Below the pieces are notes generated by a model, which saw only the letters and a list, made by a program, of their open reading frames with translations, had not been told where the DNA came from and ran no database searches. Source: Mantamonas sphyraenae (Eukaryota > CRuMs > Mantamonadidae). Taken from it: 64,000 nt of DNA. Position numbers and translations under genes: made by a program. Positions 1 through 10,520 of this stretch are shown here, piece by piece; the stretch's first letter is position 1, and the number at the start of each line of letters is the position of its first letter. The stretch lies in the NCBI GenBank assembly GCA_026936335.1, contig JAPMXV010000042.1, positions 620,001 through 684,000 of the forward strand, written 5' to 3'.

Positions 1-1540
1 GGTCGGCGACAATCTTGAAGCCAAAGAGACCGGTGTCGTTGTACGAGGTGTTGAAGCTCATGAGGGAGTGAGCAAGGTCGCCCTCGGCCAGGGTGGCGCA
101 GATGTTGGAGGACACGTTCTTGCCTCCGCCCGAGTTGCGGTCCCAGCAGCCCACCAGGCTCTGCATGACCATGAGGGTGAAGAAATCCGGGTGGGTCCAA
201 CCCACGCCCTGCACAGCGACGGCTACGTGGGCCTGCGGGATGCTCGAGTCGTGCACCCGAATCTCGGAGCCCGTAAACTCTGTCGGGGCCTGGTCAGCCA
301 CTGCGTTGTCTCGCGACAGGCCGCCGAAGCTCTGGTTTGCCAGGTCGACGAGCTCGTCGTGGTCAACGGGGCCGCATGCAGCCAGCACCATGCGCGGGGC
401 CGTGTAGTACGTGTCGATGTACGTCTTGAGGTCGTCCTGGGTGATGGAGCGGATGTTGCTCTCGGGACCCAGAATGGTACGTCCCAGCGCCTGGCCCTGG
501 AAAGCGGTGGCGTGCAGCTGGTCCATCAGCACCTCGTCCACATGCGACTCGACGCTCTTGAGCTCGCGCAGGATCACACCACGCTCACGCTCGATTGCAG
601 ACTGCTCCAACTGCGAGTTCTGCAGGATGTCGGACAGAATGTCCACGGCCTGTGCCACGTCCTTCTTGAACACCTTTGCGTGGTACACTGTGCGGTTCCA
701 CAACAGGCAACAGGGTGCACACATGGGACCAGAGGGTGTGTGTCCACAAGGCGGCAGTGCATGTGTGTGCATGTGTGTGTGTGTGTGTGTGCCCAGGCAG
801 AGCTGGTGTCAGTTTTCCAGCCTTCAAAGCTTTTCCTCTTGGCGGCCGCCAAAACGCGCCGCGGCCCTCGCTTCCTCCGCGCGCATGCAGAGCACAGAAA
901 AAGGGAGACAGAAGAACACGGCATGTTGCGTGTTGCACACTGGCCAATCTGCTTGTGTCCTGCATGGGTGGCGAGGGCGTAACCAAAGCCCTAGCCCGCG
1001 TGCTGCGCGGTGCGGCAGGAAAAGCCAGCGAAAGCCCTCCCGGCGCTTCGACCAGCGCTCAATCGGGCGTGCGCTACAGCGGCTGACACTCACCCGTCTG
1101 CTCTCGGCTCGTGTATGCGTTCAGGTGACCGCCCATGTTTTCGATTTCAATCTCCAGACCAGACTGCGAGCGCTTATTCGTTCCCTGTGGCGTGGCGAGG
1201 CGCATGGTCCGAAAAGTGGTCAGTGGAATGCAGCTCCCAGCGGCGGAGAGCCCGTGCGCCGCAAGTGACTCACCTTGAACGCCATGTGCTCCAGAAAGTG
1301 AGCCGTGCCATTGTTCTTCTCGTTCTCGTAGCGCGAGCCTGTGTTGACCCACACGCCCACGGTGGCCGTCTCGCCATAGAACTCCTGCGACGCGACTCGC
1401 ATTCCGTTGTCGAGTGCGCTCACCTGCGTGGGAGGCACATTCAGAATGGACGCCGGGTAGCGCGTCTGCGCATGAGCCACGGCGCTGCTGGAGAACTGAC
1501 GGACACCCTGCTTGCCCTGTTGCACGGTACGGCTGAACAT
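1..1540 (-). CDS. Mitochondrial processing peptidase beta subunit (3' end outside window)
   Basis: M16-family metallopeptidase subunit that removes presequences from proteins imported into the mitochondrial matrix. Exons read 1540-1274, 1184-1094 and 687-1; joined, they give a continuous M16 N-terminal half. The first exon has a Ser/Arg-rich, presequence-like N-terminus and ends in HFLEHMAFK (residues 81-89), which contains the inverted zinc-binding HxxEH motif. The second exon gives GTNKRSQ...[13 protein letters not shown], the classic MPP-beta continuation. The third carries the downstream glutamate helix [10 protein letters not shown] and the glycine-rich SGGGKN loop. The intact HxxEH favours the catalytic beta subunit over a degenerate alpha or core-1 protein, though a dual MPP/core-1 role is possible. 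The C-terminal half lies beyond base 1. It is divergent from the next gene, with 235 nt between start codons. Confidence 0.93.
688..1093 (-). other. Intron 2 of the MPP-beta gene
   Basis: A 406-nt intron with a GTGAGT donor at 1093 and an acceptor CAG at 690-688. On the coding strand it contains ACTGACACC about 120 nt before the acceptor, matching the branch-site-like motif seen in other introns here. A GT/CA dinucleotide run lies at about 771-792. No other content was recognised. Confidence 0.8.
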
Positions 1541-1775
1541 CGTGTTTTGAAGATGGGGTGGTTCGCCCGGCGTTCTCTTTTCCCATTCCGCCAACCACCA
1601 CCACGACACAGTTCACCCTCTGCACCATCCCCTTCCCCCCACCCACGGGCTTCCTTGCCCATTCGTTCTTCTCGATGGTGCGAACGATCAGGGTTTGCCG
1701 ACCCCACCCGTGGCGTGTCTTTGCCTTCCGCCGAGGCACACACCGACTGCAGCAACGAATCCCCCCCCACTGCAC

Positions 1776-3039
1776 ATGTCAACCAGGCGCAAGAAGAAGG
1801 CCGAGTTCAATCTGTCGACCGCCTGTGAGGACGGAGGTATCCCCAAGTACGACAGTCTGCAGGACCCGTATCTTGCCAGGCACTTTGGCTCAAAGGGGGT
1901 CCAGCAGAATCTGTACTCCAACGGTTTCGTACGTCGCCCGCATGCCATCCACCTGCGTCCCCCGCCCCATTGACCACCTCCACACTGCACTCGATGCCCC
2001 GTTACACCCTCTTTGGCTCTCAATTTTGTCTTCCACCTTCCCCGTGTGCGACGCACGGGCCTCGTTTTCGCCCGGCCTGCTGCTGACTCCGGAAACCACC
2101 GCACTCCCCGCATCCCTCCCCCCCACCGCGCAGATCGATCGCAATGGCTACATCCTCGACGTGGACCACAACGCCTCACAGCTCTTTATCATCGAACAGG
2201 AGTTCAAGAACGCAGAACGAGAGGAGCGCGAGCGCATCGAGGAGGAAAAGTACAGAAGGGTGAGTCGCTCAACGGTCGCCCTGATTTGCCTTTTCAGCCC
2301 TTCTGCACACGCCACAGCGATGCCCTTGTGCAACGACATACCACTCACACTGTCGAACACACACCACGGGTGCGTTGTGAACGCCTGTCTTGCACCCACC
2401 TGGCTTCATATCGGATGTGCAACGCAGCGTGTGATGGCTCTGAAGCGAAAGCAAGCGCTGAAGGAGGCTGAACGCCAGGCAATGTTCAACAAGATGAAGG
2501 AGGAGCGAGCCAAGCGCCAGCAACACATTCGCAATTACTATGCACAGAAAATCTCGGCCACGGCGTCGGCCAAAACCAAGCGCGCGTACGCCAAGACTGG
2601 CAGCGCCCCAACCAGCAGGCGCAACAGCAGCTACGCACCTGCACGCCATCCTCACCACACCTCCACCACCGTCGTGTCGTCCAATAACAGTTCGAGCAGC
2701 AGCAGCAGCAGCAGCAAAGGCAGGGGCCGAGCTGTTGCTTCTTCCAGCAGCAGCTCCGTCGACGGCTCAAAGACCAAGCGCAAGAAGCGCGTCAAGAGGC
2801 GCAAGAAGCGCTCCAAGAAGGGTACACGTGTGTCGCCCACAGACGAAGAACATGGAAAAGCCAGTGTGAACACGCTGGATCACCAGCCCATGGACGAGGA
2901 CGACCTCAAGCAACACCTCTCTGCCAAGCCCACCACACCACAGGCCGGCAATGATAGCACGACGACCATGAAGACGACGACGACGACGACCTCGCCGATG
3001 AGTATGACTGATGAACAGGAAAGCAATGCATTTGCATGA
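1776..3039 (+). CDS. Unrecognised basic coiled-coil protein (296 aa)
   Basis: Three exons, 1776-1928, 2134-2259 and 2428-3039, join in phase 0. The N-terminal 93 residues are compact, with [15 protein letters not shown] and DRNGYILDV motifs, followed by an acidic/basic charged helix ([15 protein letters not shown]). A long Lys/Arg-rich helix ([14 protein letters not shown]...) follows, then a low-complexity Ser-rich tail with two basic Lys/Arg clusters (about residues 210-235) and a Thr-rich end. The start was chosen because MSTRRKKK opens the conserved-looking frame right after the divergent promoter. I do not recognise the family. The helix-plus-basic-tail composition would fit a microtubule- or nucleic-acid-associated protein, but that is only a guess. 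Confidence 0.8.
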
Positions 3040-3070
3040 CCAACGCCCACGCCCACGCTCTTCCCGTGTT

Positions 3071-3601
3071 TTACACGTGCTCCAGCAGGTTCGTCTCGAT
3101 CTGGCGAGTCTCCGGGTTGAAGGTGGTGCGGAACTGCTCGGGCACAGGGTGCTCCACCCAGTCGTCGGTGGTGGCAACACCCGGCACCATCACGTTCATC
3201 TCGTCAGACTTGGAGGTGATCACCTCGCACTCCAGCGAGTTCTCGCTCAGAATGACCTGGAAGCCAGAGGTCTTGTCGATGGACATCGACGGGCAGGCGC
3301 CAGTGATCTGCATCTTGCACGACGAGCAGTTGACGGCGTCGCATCCGGACAGCACGTCCTCCACCACCACGCCGCTCTTCTTGCAGCCATCCATGGTCAC
3401 GTGGTTGAGCTTGCCCTTGATCTGCACCACCGTGTTTGTGCACTTGTACATGTACACAACCTGCTTGGTGTTCACAGGCTCGTCCTCACCAATCACCAGG
3501 TTGGCCCCTTCCTGGAACTCCACAACCCACTTGGTGCCCTGGCGCTCAAACACAGGCTCCTGCTTCTTCTGCGACGCTCCCCACTTGGGCTTGCTGGACA
3601 C

Positions 3602-3632
<31 letters not shown>

Positions 3633-4994
3633 GCCTTGACGACGGACACACGCTCCTCCTTGGGGCGGTTCTTTGTCTTCATGTCGTCCGTCACCTTGCG
3701 CAGGCCCTTGGTGATGTTGGAGCCCTGGTTGATCTCGCTAAACAGACCAGCCGTGTCGGGCTTGGACGGACCCTTGCTCTGAGAGCTGGTCTGCACGTCC
3801 AGCGAGATCTTGGGAGCAGGCGGAGGCGGCGGAGCGCCGGACGAGGAGTTGGACGACGCCTTCTTCGGTGCAGCACCGCCGTACACGGCCGTGCCCTCCT
3901 TGAAGTCGCCACCCTTGGCGTTCCATGTCACACCCGTGGTGTGGAAGTTCTTGATGTAGTCCTTGAGCTGCTTGAGGCACTCCTCAAAAGCAACCACCCA
4001 CGCCACGTGCGCCTCGCCGCCGTCGGTGTTCTTGTACTGCATGCGCACCTTGTTCGACCAGAACTGGCCGGCCTCAAACATGTCCTGCACAAACGGTCCC
4101 GGTGTAGGCTCCACACCCACCCAGCCAAACGAGGGCGCGGCCTCGCTCAGCGTCGACGCGTGGTTGTAGCAGTCGCCCTTGCGGCTGTACGAGTCCCGGC
4201 AGCCCTGGATGGTCATGATCGTGTCGCCGATCGGGGCCAGCAGGCTCGACGCAAGCACGTTGCTCGACGGCTTCTTGTTGTTCGAAGCCACCACCAGGAA
4301 CTCGCGCACCATGTTGCACGCGTTCTGCCACGCGTCAACCTGGTTCGACAGGTCGGCGTCGTTCAGGGATGCGGTAGCGCTGACCAAGTCTGCCACAGGG
4401 CCTGTGATTGCAACGCAACCCGTGTGGTTCGTCTGTGTCAGCTCCTTGTTTTGTGCGGTCCGTTTTTGTCACAGTGTCACAACGAATCTTGTGCACCCTC
4501 TCCACCTCTCTCTTTGTTGTGTGGCCTTGCCCCACGCCCCACAGCCCCTCCGGCTCCACACACACCACACCCTAGCCTAGCCCAGGCGCCCTTTGATGCG
4601 GCCATGTGCATGCGCGCACCGTGGTTGCAACGCGCCCTTGTGCGGCGGCTCCAGGAGGGGATGCGAACGGAAAAAAAGGGCCGTTTGCTCCGCACTTTGT
4701 CACTTACCGGCCAGGTACTTGTCATACTCAGACACAGACTTGCTCACGTCTCCGCCACCACCAGAAGACGAGCTGCCACCGGCAGAGATGCCGCCCTCGA
4801 GCTGCGTGTCGTGTGTCCACGCGTCAGTTTCCCAACAAGAGAGAGGGTCTTTGTGTCAACTACGACCCATTTCCGCTCCCTTCTTCCTCCCCCGTCCGCC
4901 TTTGAATCCCCGCTGTCAGCCCCCAGGCCTTCATCCAACTTACAGCCTCGAGGCGGTCCACAAGCTTGGTAAGTCGGTCAAGTTGAGCGTCCAT
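3071..4994 (-). CDS. Adenylyl cyclase-associated protein (CAP/Srv2), actin recycling factor
   Basis: CAP recharges and recycles cofilin-bound actin monomers. Exons are 4994-4944, 4801-4708 and 4401-3071, giving 491 aa. The first exon encodes MDAQLDRLTKLVDRLEA, the typical N-terminal oligomerisation helix. A Ser/Gly linker is followed by the helical folded domain (about 45-215; the motif SFGWVG...PFVQDMFEAGQFWSNK is diagnostic). Next come a proline stretch (GAPPPPPAPK, about 238-246), a WH2-like region around GLFSEINQGSNITKGLRKV, and the C-terminal CARP beta-helix with its repeated short strands (about 330-470). Length matches the family (about 470-530 aa). Intron 2 (4707-4402, 306 nt) has GCTGACACAG about 35 nt before its acceptor. 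The sequence is ordinary otherwise. Confidence 0.96.
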
Positions 4995-5200
4995 TGTCGC
5001 GTGAAAAGTGTGTTTTTTGTTTGGGTGGCGTCGCCAGAGCAGTCCAGCGGCAACGAATCACAAGCATTGCACCTTGTGTGTCGCACACAGCATCCCACAT
5101 CCCTCTCATCCATCACCCGCCCCACCATCTGTTCTGATCGCAGCAGCGCAAACGCAGCGACAGGTCAGAACGCAGCTGCCCGACTCAGCAGGCAGCAGAT
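4995..5200. other. Intergenic region between the CAP start and the SF3B6 stop
   Basis: About 200 nt between the CAP ATG and the SF3B6 stop codon on the same strand. It should hold the SF3B6 3' UTR and the CAP promoter. I see no TATA box, repeat or RNA gene. Confidence 0.5.
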
Positions 5201-5961
5201 TCACTCCACATCCATCCCAAACTTCGCCTTGGCCTTGTTCAACGCCTGTTCGCGCGCCTCCAGACTTTGTTTCTTCTGCACCTTTTGCGTGGAGAAGTAG
5301 AGCACCACCAGGTAGCGGTTGAGCACGTTGAACCCGTTCAGGTGCTCCAGCGCGTTCTTGGCGTCGTAGATGTCCTCGTACACCACATACGCAGTACCCT
5401 TTGTGTCGCGTGTGTTGCCACTGTGCGTGTGACCCAATCCGTGTGTCCGTGTCAGTCTCTGTTCCCGCCTTCGAGACACCTCTCCGCCTGGCCGCTCGCC
5501 CGTTCTTCCCCTCCATACAACCTACAGCCGAATCTGTCGGATCGCTCCATACTTGCCGAAAATATCATACATATCCTCCGCCGTAATCTTGTACGGCAGG
5601 TTCCTGTGAGCATCGCCAAAGTACCATGCGTTAGCTCGCTGCCAGAGCCCTGCGCGCCTTCCGTCGCCTGCACCTTCCACCCTCGCCTGCGATTGACTCT
5701 ACATCTCTCTCTGCCCACTCCACGCGCCAAACTGCCTCTCACCCCGTATACGTACTTTACAAACAGAAACCGGTTCACCTCTGCCGGAAGCCGTGTCTAG
5801 ACGCGCCCGTTGGTGTTAGCCCATGCGAACACGGTGCTTGCTGCTCTCTACGTGTCGCTGCCTCTCTCTCACACTCTCTTTCTCGTACGTACCAACGGTA
5901 GCACTTGCTGCGTATCTTCTCCTCCCCCGCTGCTGCTGCTGCTGCTGCTGCTGCTGTCCAT
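5201..5961 (-). CDS. SF3B6: Splicing factor 3B subunit 6 (SF3b14/p14)
   Basis: Small RRM protein of U2 snRNP that sits against SF3B1 and close to the branch-point adenosine. Exons are 5961-5893, 5796-5756, 5603-5526 and 5420-5201, giving 135 aa (human 125). The RRM is complete: RNP2 region FLFVKNLPY (about 33-41), then [20 protein letters not shown], then RNP1 region [14 protein letters not shown] (about 70-83), then the conserved [12 protein letters not shown]. The C-terminal helix that packs on SF3B1 follows. The first exon encodes M-D followed by nine serines from an AGC repeat and replaces the usual MA(M)xxKRAN start, so the N-terminus is lineage-specific. Its introns show CTAAC or CTGAC motifs. 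Confidence 0.95.
5933..5958 (-). repeat. AGC repeat coding poly-Ser at the SF3B6 N-terminus
   Basis: On the coding strand, nine consecutive serine codons after Met-Asp. Confidence 0.85.
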
Positions 5962-6073
5962 GCTGGCCTGGGCAAGAAGAGAGTCCTTTTGCCTCGGCCA
6001 TCGCATCCAAATGGTCAGTTCTCCATCAGCTTCATTGCTCCACATGTTGTTTTTCACCATTGTCCTCCCTCCG

Positions 6074-6709
6074 TCACTCCTGCTTGCCATCCTTGTCTGT
6101 GTCTGGCCTCCCGTCACCCTGTTTGCCCGACGCCGCGATGCACGCCACTCCCACAAGCATCAATGTTGCTCCTGTCCACCACTGAACACTCAGTTTCTCT
6201 CCAAACAAAGCCCACCCGGCCACCGCTGTAAAAACAAAGTTCAGTGCCGTGTTCATCACCGTTGCGTCTGTTGAGTTGCTCTTGTTCATCGATTTGACAA
6301 ACAGGTTCATCATCACCAGATTGCTCACAAAGATGCCTGCAAAACACACCACACGCACCACATAAAAGGCATAAACAAACTGCTGAAAGCTTTCAGCCAC
6401 TGTTGCGTGGCCCGCCTCCACAAACGCTGCGTCCAGCTCCGGTTCGCTGCACAGTGCAACCGCCTCTCCTCCGCCCATTCCTCCCACGTGCTGCATCCAC
6501 GTAGAGCACAGCATCCGAAACAGAAAGTTGTGCGACGAATCCATGGCCAGCTTTGCAAATACGGAAGCCAGCGCTGCAGCCAGCCCGCTCCAAAACGCAA
6601 ACTGAAACTTGTGCCACCACGAAAGCTGCTCGGCTCCGCCTTTGCCATTGGCTCCCTGTCCCTCCCTCTTTCCCCCTCCCTTGTTTGCCTCTGCCTCTTT
6701 GCTCGCCAT
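6074..6709 (-). CDS. TMEM42-like membrane protein (EamA/DMT type)
   Basis: Single exon, 211 aa if it starts at 6709 (MASKEAEAN). After a Lys/Gly-rich cytosolic N-terminus, several hydrophobic segments are visible: FWSGLAAALASVFAKLAM, then QFVYAFYVVRVVCFAGIFVSNLVMMNLF, then TALNFVFTAVAGWALFG, then WWTGATLMLVGVACIAAS. The GLAAALASVFAKLA and FGE...W.G..L...G motifs resemble TMEM42 and related drug/metabolite-transporter-fold proteins. Substrate and location are unknown. It is head-to-head with the zinc-finger gene, with only 62 nt between start codons. The uninterrupted frame extends upstream to 6862, but that would overlap the neighbour's CDS. Confidence 0.75.
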   Translation of the reverse strand: MASKEAEANKGGGKREGQGANGKGGAEQLSWWHKFQFAFWSGLAAALASVFAKLAMDSSHNFLFRMLCSTWMQHVGGMGGGEAVALCSEPELDAAFVEAGHATVAESFQQFVYAFYVVRVVCFAGIFVSNLVMMNLFVKSMNKSNSTDATVMNTALNFVFTAVAGWALFGEKLSVQWWTGATLMLVGVACIAASGKQGDGRPDTDKDGKQE

Positions 6710-6771
6710 GTGGACCTTGCCGTGGATGCTGCTTCCGCCGGCGCAGCAAACGCACGCTGTGTCCCAGTCCC

Positions 6772-8087
6772 ATGCTGCGTCAACTCCACCTCGATCTCGA
6801 CGTCCTCCCCGATGTGGTGCCGTCCCACATGCGCCGCACAGATTACAATACGTCTTGGTCATCTGCCACCCCCAAGCAGCTTGTCAAATCGTCCCTGCTT
6901 CACCACAGCCTGGACAACAGTGCCTCCTTCGCTTCCACCACCTCCGTCTCCTCTTCCTCCTCCTCCTCCTCCTCCTCCTCCCCTTCCTCCTCTCCATCAT
7001 TGTACTGCCATCCGTGCCGGAAACCTTTCAAGTCCACCAACGCTCTCCAGCAGCACCTCCAGAGCAAGAGCCACAAGGCCAAGATTGCTGCACGCACGCC
7101 GTCTCCTCGTTCGGCCCAGCAGGCCTCTCCACGCGACTCTGCTCACAACAACTCGTCCAACAGCAGCAATGAGGACACCCAAAAGGCCCGCCAGCACCTT
7201 TCTGCCTCTCGCAAGGTACTCAAGGACGGCAAGCCCCGCAAGTCCGCACTTCATCTCTGGAAGGCCGCACGCCTGTTCACCGATCAACATGCGCTTCGTG
7301 CTGCCGTCTCTGCCTACGACACCTGCTATGCCATCTGTCAGCAGTACCACGACGATGTCGTCACGTGGGATCCTGCCAACTTGGCAGACGCAGCCTCGGA
7401 TTCGGACGAAAGCTGGTTTTCGCTACCACAGCGCATCTCCTTACGCCTTGGCCGCCTCCTACGTCTCGTCGACCCGCACTTTGCCATTCCTTGCTACCTT
7501 AACTTTATTGACCTGTTTGCCCAGCAGCCGACACCCCAACCTGACCTCCGCCTCTGCCGCCTCTCTGTGGATGCTCTCGACGACGCAGCGCTTGTCATCG
7601 TCGATTTTGAGCACTACAGTGAACTAGGAGACCTCCAGCGGGCCTCTCTTGCTCGTGTTCTCTTTGAAACGGCTTCGCTCTGCACACTCTCCGATCACGA
7701 CGAGCACCATGCACTTGCAGCCGTCCTCTACTGGACCTCATTCACCACACATGAGCGGGTGGAGCCCATTGAACAGCTGGTAGCCCTGTACAAGCAGTAC
7801 GGCCTGCCCTGGCTCGCGTTTGATATCCATCTACACCTCCTGCGCAACCACCAGTCCCTCGCAGATTCGATCGTGCCCACCATCGACTCTATGCTCACCC
7901 AATGTGTGCGATGGGACGACCGCACACGCGCGCAAAGAGATTGCTTCCTTGGATCGAGGGCATGCCCGCTGCCGCCCTCCTCTACCGCAGCTGGCTCACC
8001 GCTCTGGATGGCCCCATCCTCGCCCTGGTCGACGCACCAGCGTACAGCGTTCTGGATACCATTGTCAAGGATATGGACGACCACTGA
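6772..8087 (+). CDS. JAZ-type C2H2 zinc-finger helical protein with apparent -1 frame change near its end
   Basis: The reading frame starts with MLRQLHLDLDVL at 6772 (alternative Met at 6829). A poly-Ser stretch is followed by one U1/JAZ-type finger, YCHPCRKPF...HLQSKSHK (about residues 82-105), of the CxxC-x12-H-x5-H kind usually linked to RNA binding. The rest (about 150-430) is helical, with TPR-like stretches such as ALHLWKAARLFTDQ and AAVSAYDTCYAIC. I do not recognise the family. The original frame runs on to 8235 with poor composition and overlaps the convergent TrmO gene. The -1 frame from about 7920 gives MPAAALLYRSWLTAL...VKDMDDH and stops at 8087, just before TrmO. I favour the latter end, which implies a one-base deletion near 7910-7960. 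Confidence 0.65.
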
Positions 8088-8093
8088 ACGCCT

Positions 8094-9365
8094 TCATTCT
8101 TTGTTGTGTGCCGTTGCTTTGCCTGCTTCCTTCGCAGCCTTTTGTTCCGCCTTGCGCTTCTTCTCAGCCTCCTGGAACGCTTCCCAGTCTTCCACCAGGT
8201 ACACGACAGCGTGCCACTCGCCTTGGTCATCCTGATGCACGCGGAAACGCACGTTGAGGTTGTCAAAGGCAAAGCCATGGGAGCCTTTGCCTCCCTGCTT
8301 CTCCTTTTGCACGCGTCGCATGTAGGCGCTGCGGATGTCCAGCACCAGCAGCTCGCTGATGGCAGCCTTTACTTGTTCCGCTTCGTCGCGTCCGTAGAAC
8401 TGCAGATGACCAGCTTGCGTAAAGTCAAGCAGTTGCGCCTCGGCCTCCTCGCTAAAGGTGACACTGGCCAGCCGTTCCTGCTTGGTGCTCACCAACCAAT
8501 CGTCCACAGTCGCATCTTGCAGCGCGTCGTACTCTGGGATGTAGGGTTTGATGTCCAGGATCTCCGTGCCGTCCACCAGGTCGATGCCACTCACGTGCAA
8601 CACCTCACCCTCCACCTTTTCCACCTTGGCGACTGTCAATCCAATGGCGTTCGGTCGATGTGGAGACCGTGTGCTGTACAGTCCCACACGCTCGCCCAGC
8701 AGCCGCGGCGGTGCCACCTTTGCCTTCACCAGGCTGCTGCCCGATTTGCTTGCCCTGCTGCCCACCGTGTTCTGGTCAAACACAAACAGGATCCACACGT
8801 GCGAAAACTCGTCCACGTGGTCCAAAGCCTCCTCTGGGTTGAATGCTGTCATCAATCGGATCTGTCCACGTCCACTCGGCACAAGGCAGCCTTGCCGCGG
8901 CGTCCCGTTCTTCTGCCGGAACGGACACTCCATGCGTCCGATGCTGAGGAATTCAAAGGCACTGGTGCGTTTGCGCATCTCCACACGACCCACCTCGTTG
9001 CTCGACGACGATGTGGTCGCCGGCGTGGCGTCCAGCGACCCACCCGACTTGCTTCCCCCTCCGTATGCCACATGCTTTGCCACTTCCAGCTGTCGACGCA
9101 GCACACGGTTTGTCTCTCTCAGTGTGTGGATCTCCTGGCTATTGCTCACCAGCTTTTGCTGCATGCGTTCCTCTGTGCTGGTTTTGCCCTCGCCCATCTG
9201 CGCCTTGCTGGCACTTTCTCGCTTTTCGCCACTTCCCAGCATGTACGACACACCCAGGGTCACTGCAGTGGCTGCCGCGGCTCCTACGCCCAACCACATC
9301 CACTTTTCGTCTTTGCTCGCGACCGACGGCCACCACCCACTCGCTTCCGTGTCTGGTTGGCTCAT
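8094..9365 (-). CDS. tRNA methyltransferase O (TrmO/YaeB/VirR family) with N-terminal membrane anchor
   Basis: The TrmO family N6-methylates t6A37 in tRNA-Thr using SAM. Single exon; starting at 9365 (MSQPDTEASG) gives 423 aa. An N-terminal transmembrane segment (WMWLGVGAAAATAVTLGVSYML, about residues 19-40) is followed by a coiled coil (IHTLRETNRVLRRQLEVAK). The TsaA-like beta-barrel domain lies at about residues 105-265, with the signature SPHRPNAIGLTVAKV and GTEILDIKPYIPEYD. A C-terminal extension with a Lys/Ala/Glu helix completes it. Human TRMO also starts with a coiled coil. The membrane anchor suggests tethering to the ER or mitochondrial outer membrane. It converges on the zinc-finger gene with only 6 nt between stop codons. 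Confidence 0.9.
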   Translation of the reverse strand: MSQPDTEASGWWPSVASKDEKWMWLGVGAAAATAVTLGVSYMLGSGEKRESASKAQMGEGKTSTEERMQQKLVSNSQEIHTLRETNRVLRRQLEVAKHVAYGGGSKSGGSLDATPATTSSSSNEVGRVEMRKRTSAFEFLSIGRMECPFRQKNGTPRQGCLVPSGRGQIRLMTAFNPEEALDHVDEFSHVWILFVFDQNTVGSRASKSGSSLVKAKVAPPRLLGERVGLYSTRSPHRPNAIGLTVAKVEKVEGEVLHVSGIDLVDGTEILDIKPYIPEYDALQDATVDDWLVSTKQERLASVTFSEEAEAQLLDFTQAGHLQFYGRDEAEQVKAAISELLVLDIRSAYMRRVQKEKQGGKGSHGFAFDNLNVRFRVHQDDQGEWHAVVYLVEDWEAFQEAEKKRKAEQKAAKEAGKATAHNKE

Positions 9366-9562
9366 ACAGTGGTTGGCTTGCGCAGCGCGCGACGTGCGCT
9401 TCCCATCTCTGCAACACTGGCCAATGCCACAGCCCACCGCAAACGCACCTCTTCTATCCTTTGAATGCATCACGTGTGCTCTGCAACGGCCACATGGCAA
9501 GCAATCAGCACAAGCCGAAGTCGCTGTATTGTTGTTGTCGCTCTCCCACCACCTCTGGCCGC
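9366..9562. other. Intergenic region between LSM1 stop and TrmO start
   Basis: About 200 nt between co-oriented genes. The TrmO frame stays open upstream through this region to 9749, so an upstream start (for example Met at 9471) cannot be excluded. Nothing else is recognised. Confidence 0.4.
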
Positions 9563-10210
9563 TCAATTGTCGTCCCAACGATCTTGGCGCATGTTCACTC
9601 CGTGTTTGGCGTACAGTGCCTTGAGACGCTTGGCCTCCGCCTGCTTGGCCTCGATGGCTTCCTTTTGCATCCTCAGAATCTCTCCCTCGTCCACTTCCTT
9701 CAAGTGCGAGTTGGCTGAAATCTCTTGCATGTCGTCCTGTGTGGCACAACCCATGCCACAGTGTCGTGTGTGTGCGTCACACGTGCCGTGTTTCGTGTCA
9801 GCTGCGGTTGCGCGAATCCTGCTTCCATGCGCCCTTGCCCTCGCGCCACCTACCACTTCGCCAAGCAACACCACGTTCTCACCACGAATCAGAAATACGC
9901 CGCACTGGATGTCTCCGTAGCACTCGTCCACATAAATGCGCTCGATGGTGTTCTCCAACACAATGTTGGCTGAAAACGCACGTGTGAGCCGCCCCAGTCC
10001 TCTCGTGCCGCGTTTGCTCCGTTTCCCCCTCCGCCGCCTCTTGCACACTCACCAAATTGATCAAACGACCGCAGCACGCCCACCAACTTGCGTCCATCGC
10101 GCAGCACCACCAACAGCTTCTTGTCTAGCTGCTCCATCAGGCTCGCCGTTCCAGGAAGGAACCCGTCTTCCTCTTCGTCTTTCTCCTTCTTCCTCCTGTT
10201 GTTGTGTTGC

Positions 10211-10243
<33 letters not shown>

Positions 10244-10308
10244 CCGCCGCCATTGCCTCCATTCCTCCTCCGCCGTCCCGAATTGCCTCCGCCCTGCCTG
10301 CCGCTCAT
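9563..10308 (-). CDS. LSM1: LSM1, cytoplasmic Lsm1-7 mRNA decay ring subunit
   Basis: Lsm1 defines the cytoplasmic Lsm1-7 ring that binds oligoadenylated mRNA 3' ends and promotes decapping. Exons are 10308-10053, 9969-9854 and 9736-9563, giving 181 aa (human 133). The extra length is an N-terminal low-complexity leader: Gly/Arg-rich, then about ten Asn from an AAC repeat, then a basic/acidic stretch. The Sm fold follows: [24 protein letters not shown] (Sm1) and [21 protein letters not shown] (Sm2 with the IRG..V signature). The C-terminal helix, [17 protein letters not shown] and on, is Lsm1-specific. It is divergent from the PH-PH-RA gene, 212 nt apart. Confidence 0.95.
10203..10243 (-). 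repeat. AAC repeat coding poly-Asn in LSM1
   Basis: TTG/TTGTTG run on the plus strand, giving about ten Asn residues in the LSM1 leader. Confidence 0.85.
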
Positions 10309-10520
10309 TCTCGCGCGTCCTCGGTTTCGGGTTTCGGTTGGGTGGGCCGTCGTTCGCCCCGGTGCCGTATCGTGTCTCTCCGACACGTCGAGAACATTGC
10401 ATCCAACTCCTTTGCCTCCCCATGCGTGCACAGCCACACAGCTTCCCTCTGCATCCAAATCATGTTGTGCGAGTGTGCAGGTGGTGCGCTCTCTCTCCCC
10501 CACCCAACAATCCCTTCCAC

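Noticed and set aside
3011-4972. 653-codon plus-strand open frame over the CAP gene
   Set aside because: Antisense shadow of CAP caused by GC-rich third positions; His/Leu-rich composition and no domain, whereas the minus strand gives an unambiguous CAP protein.
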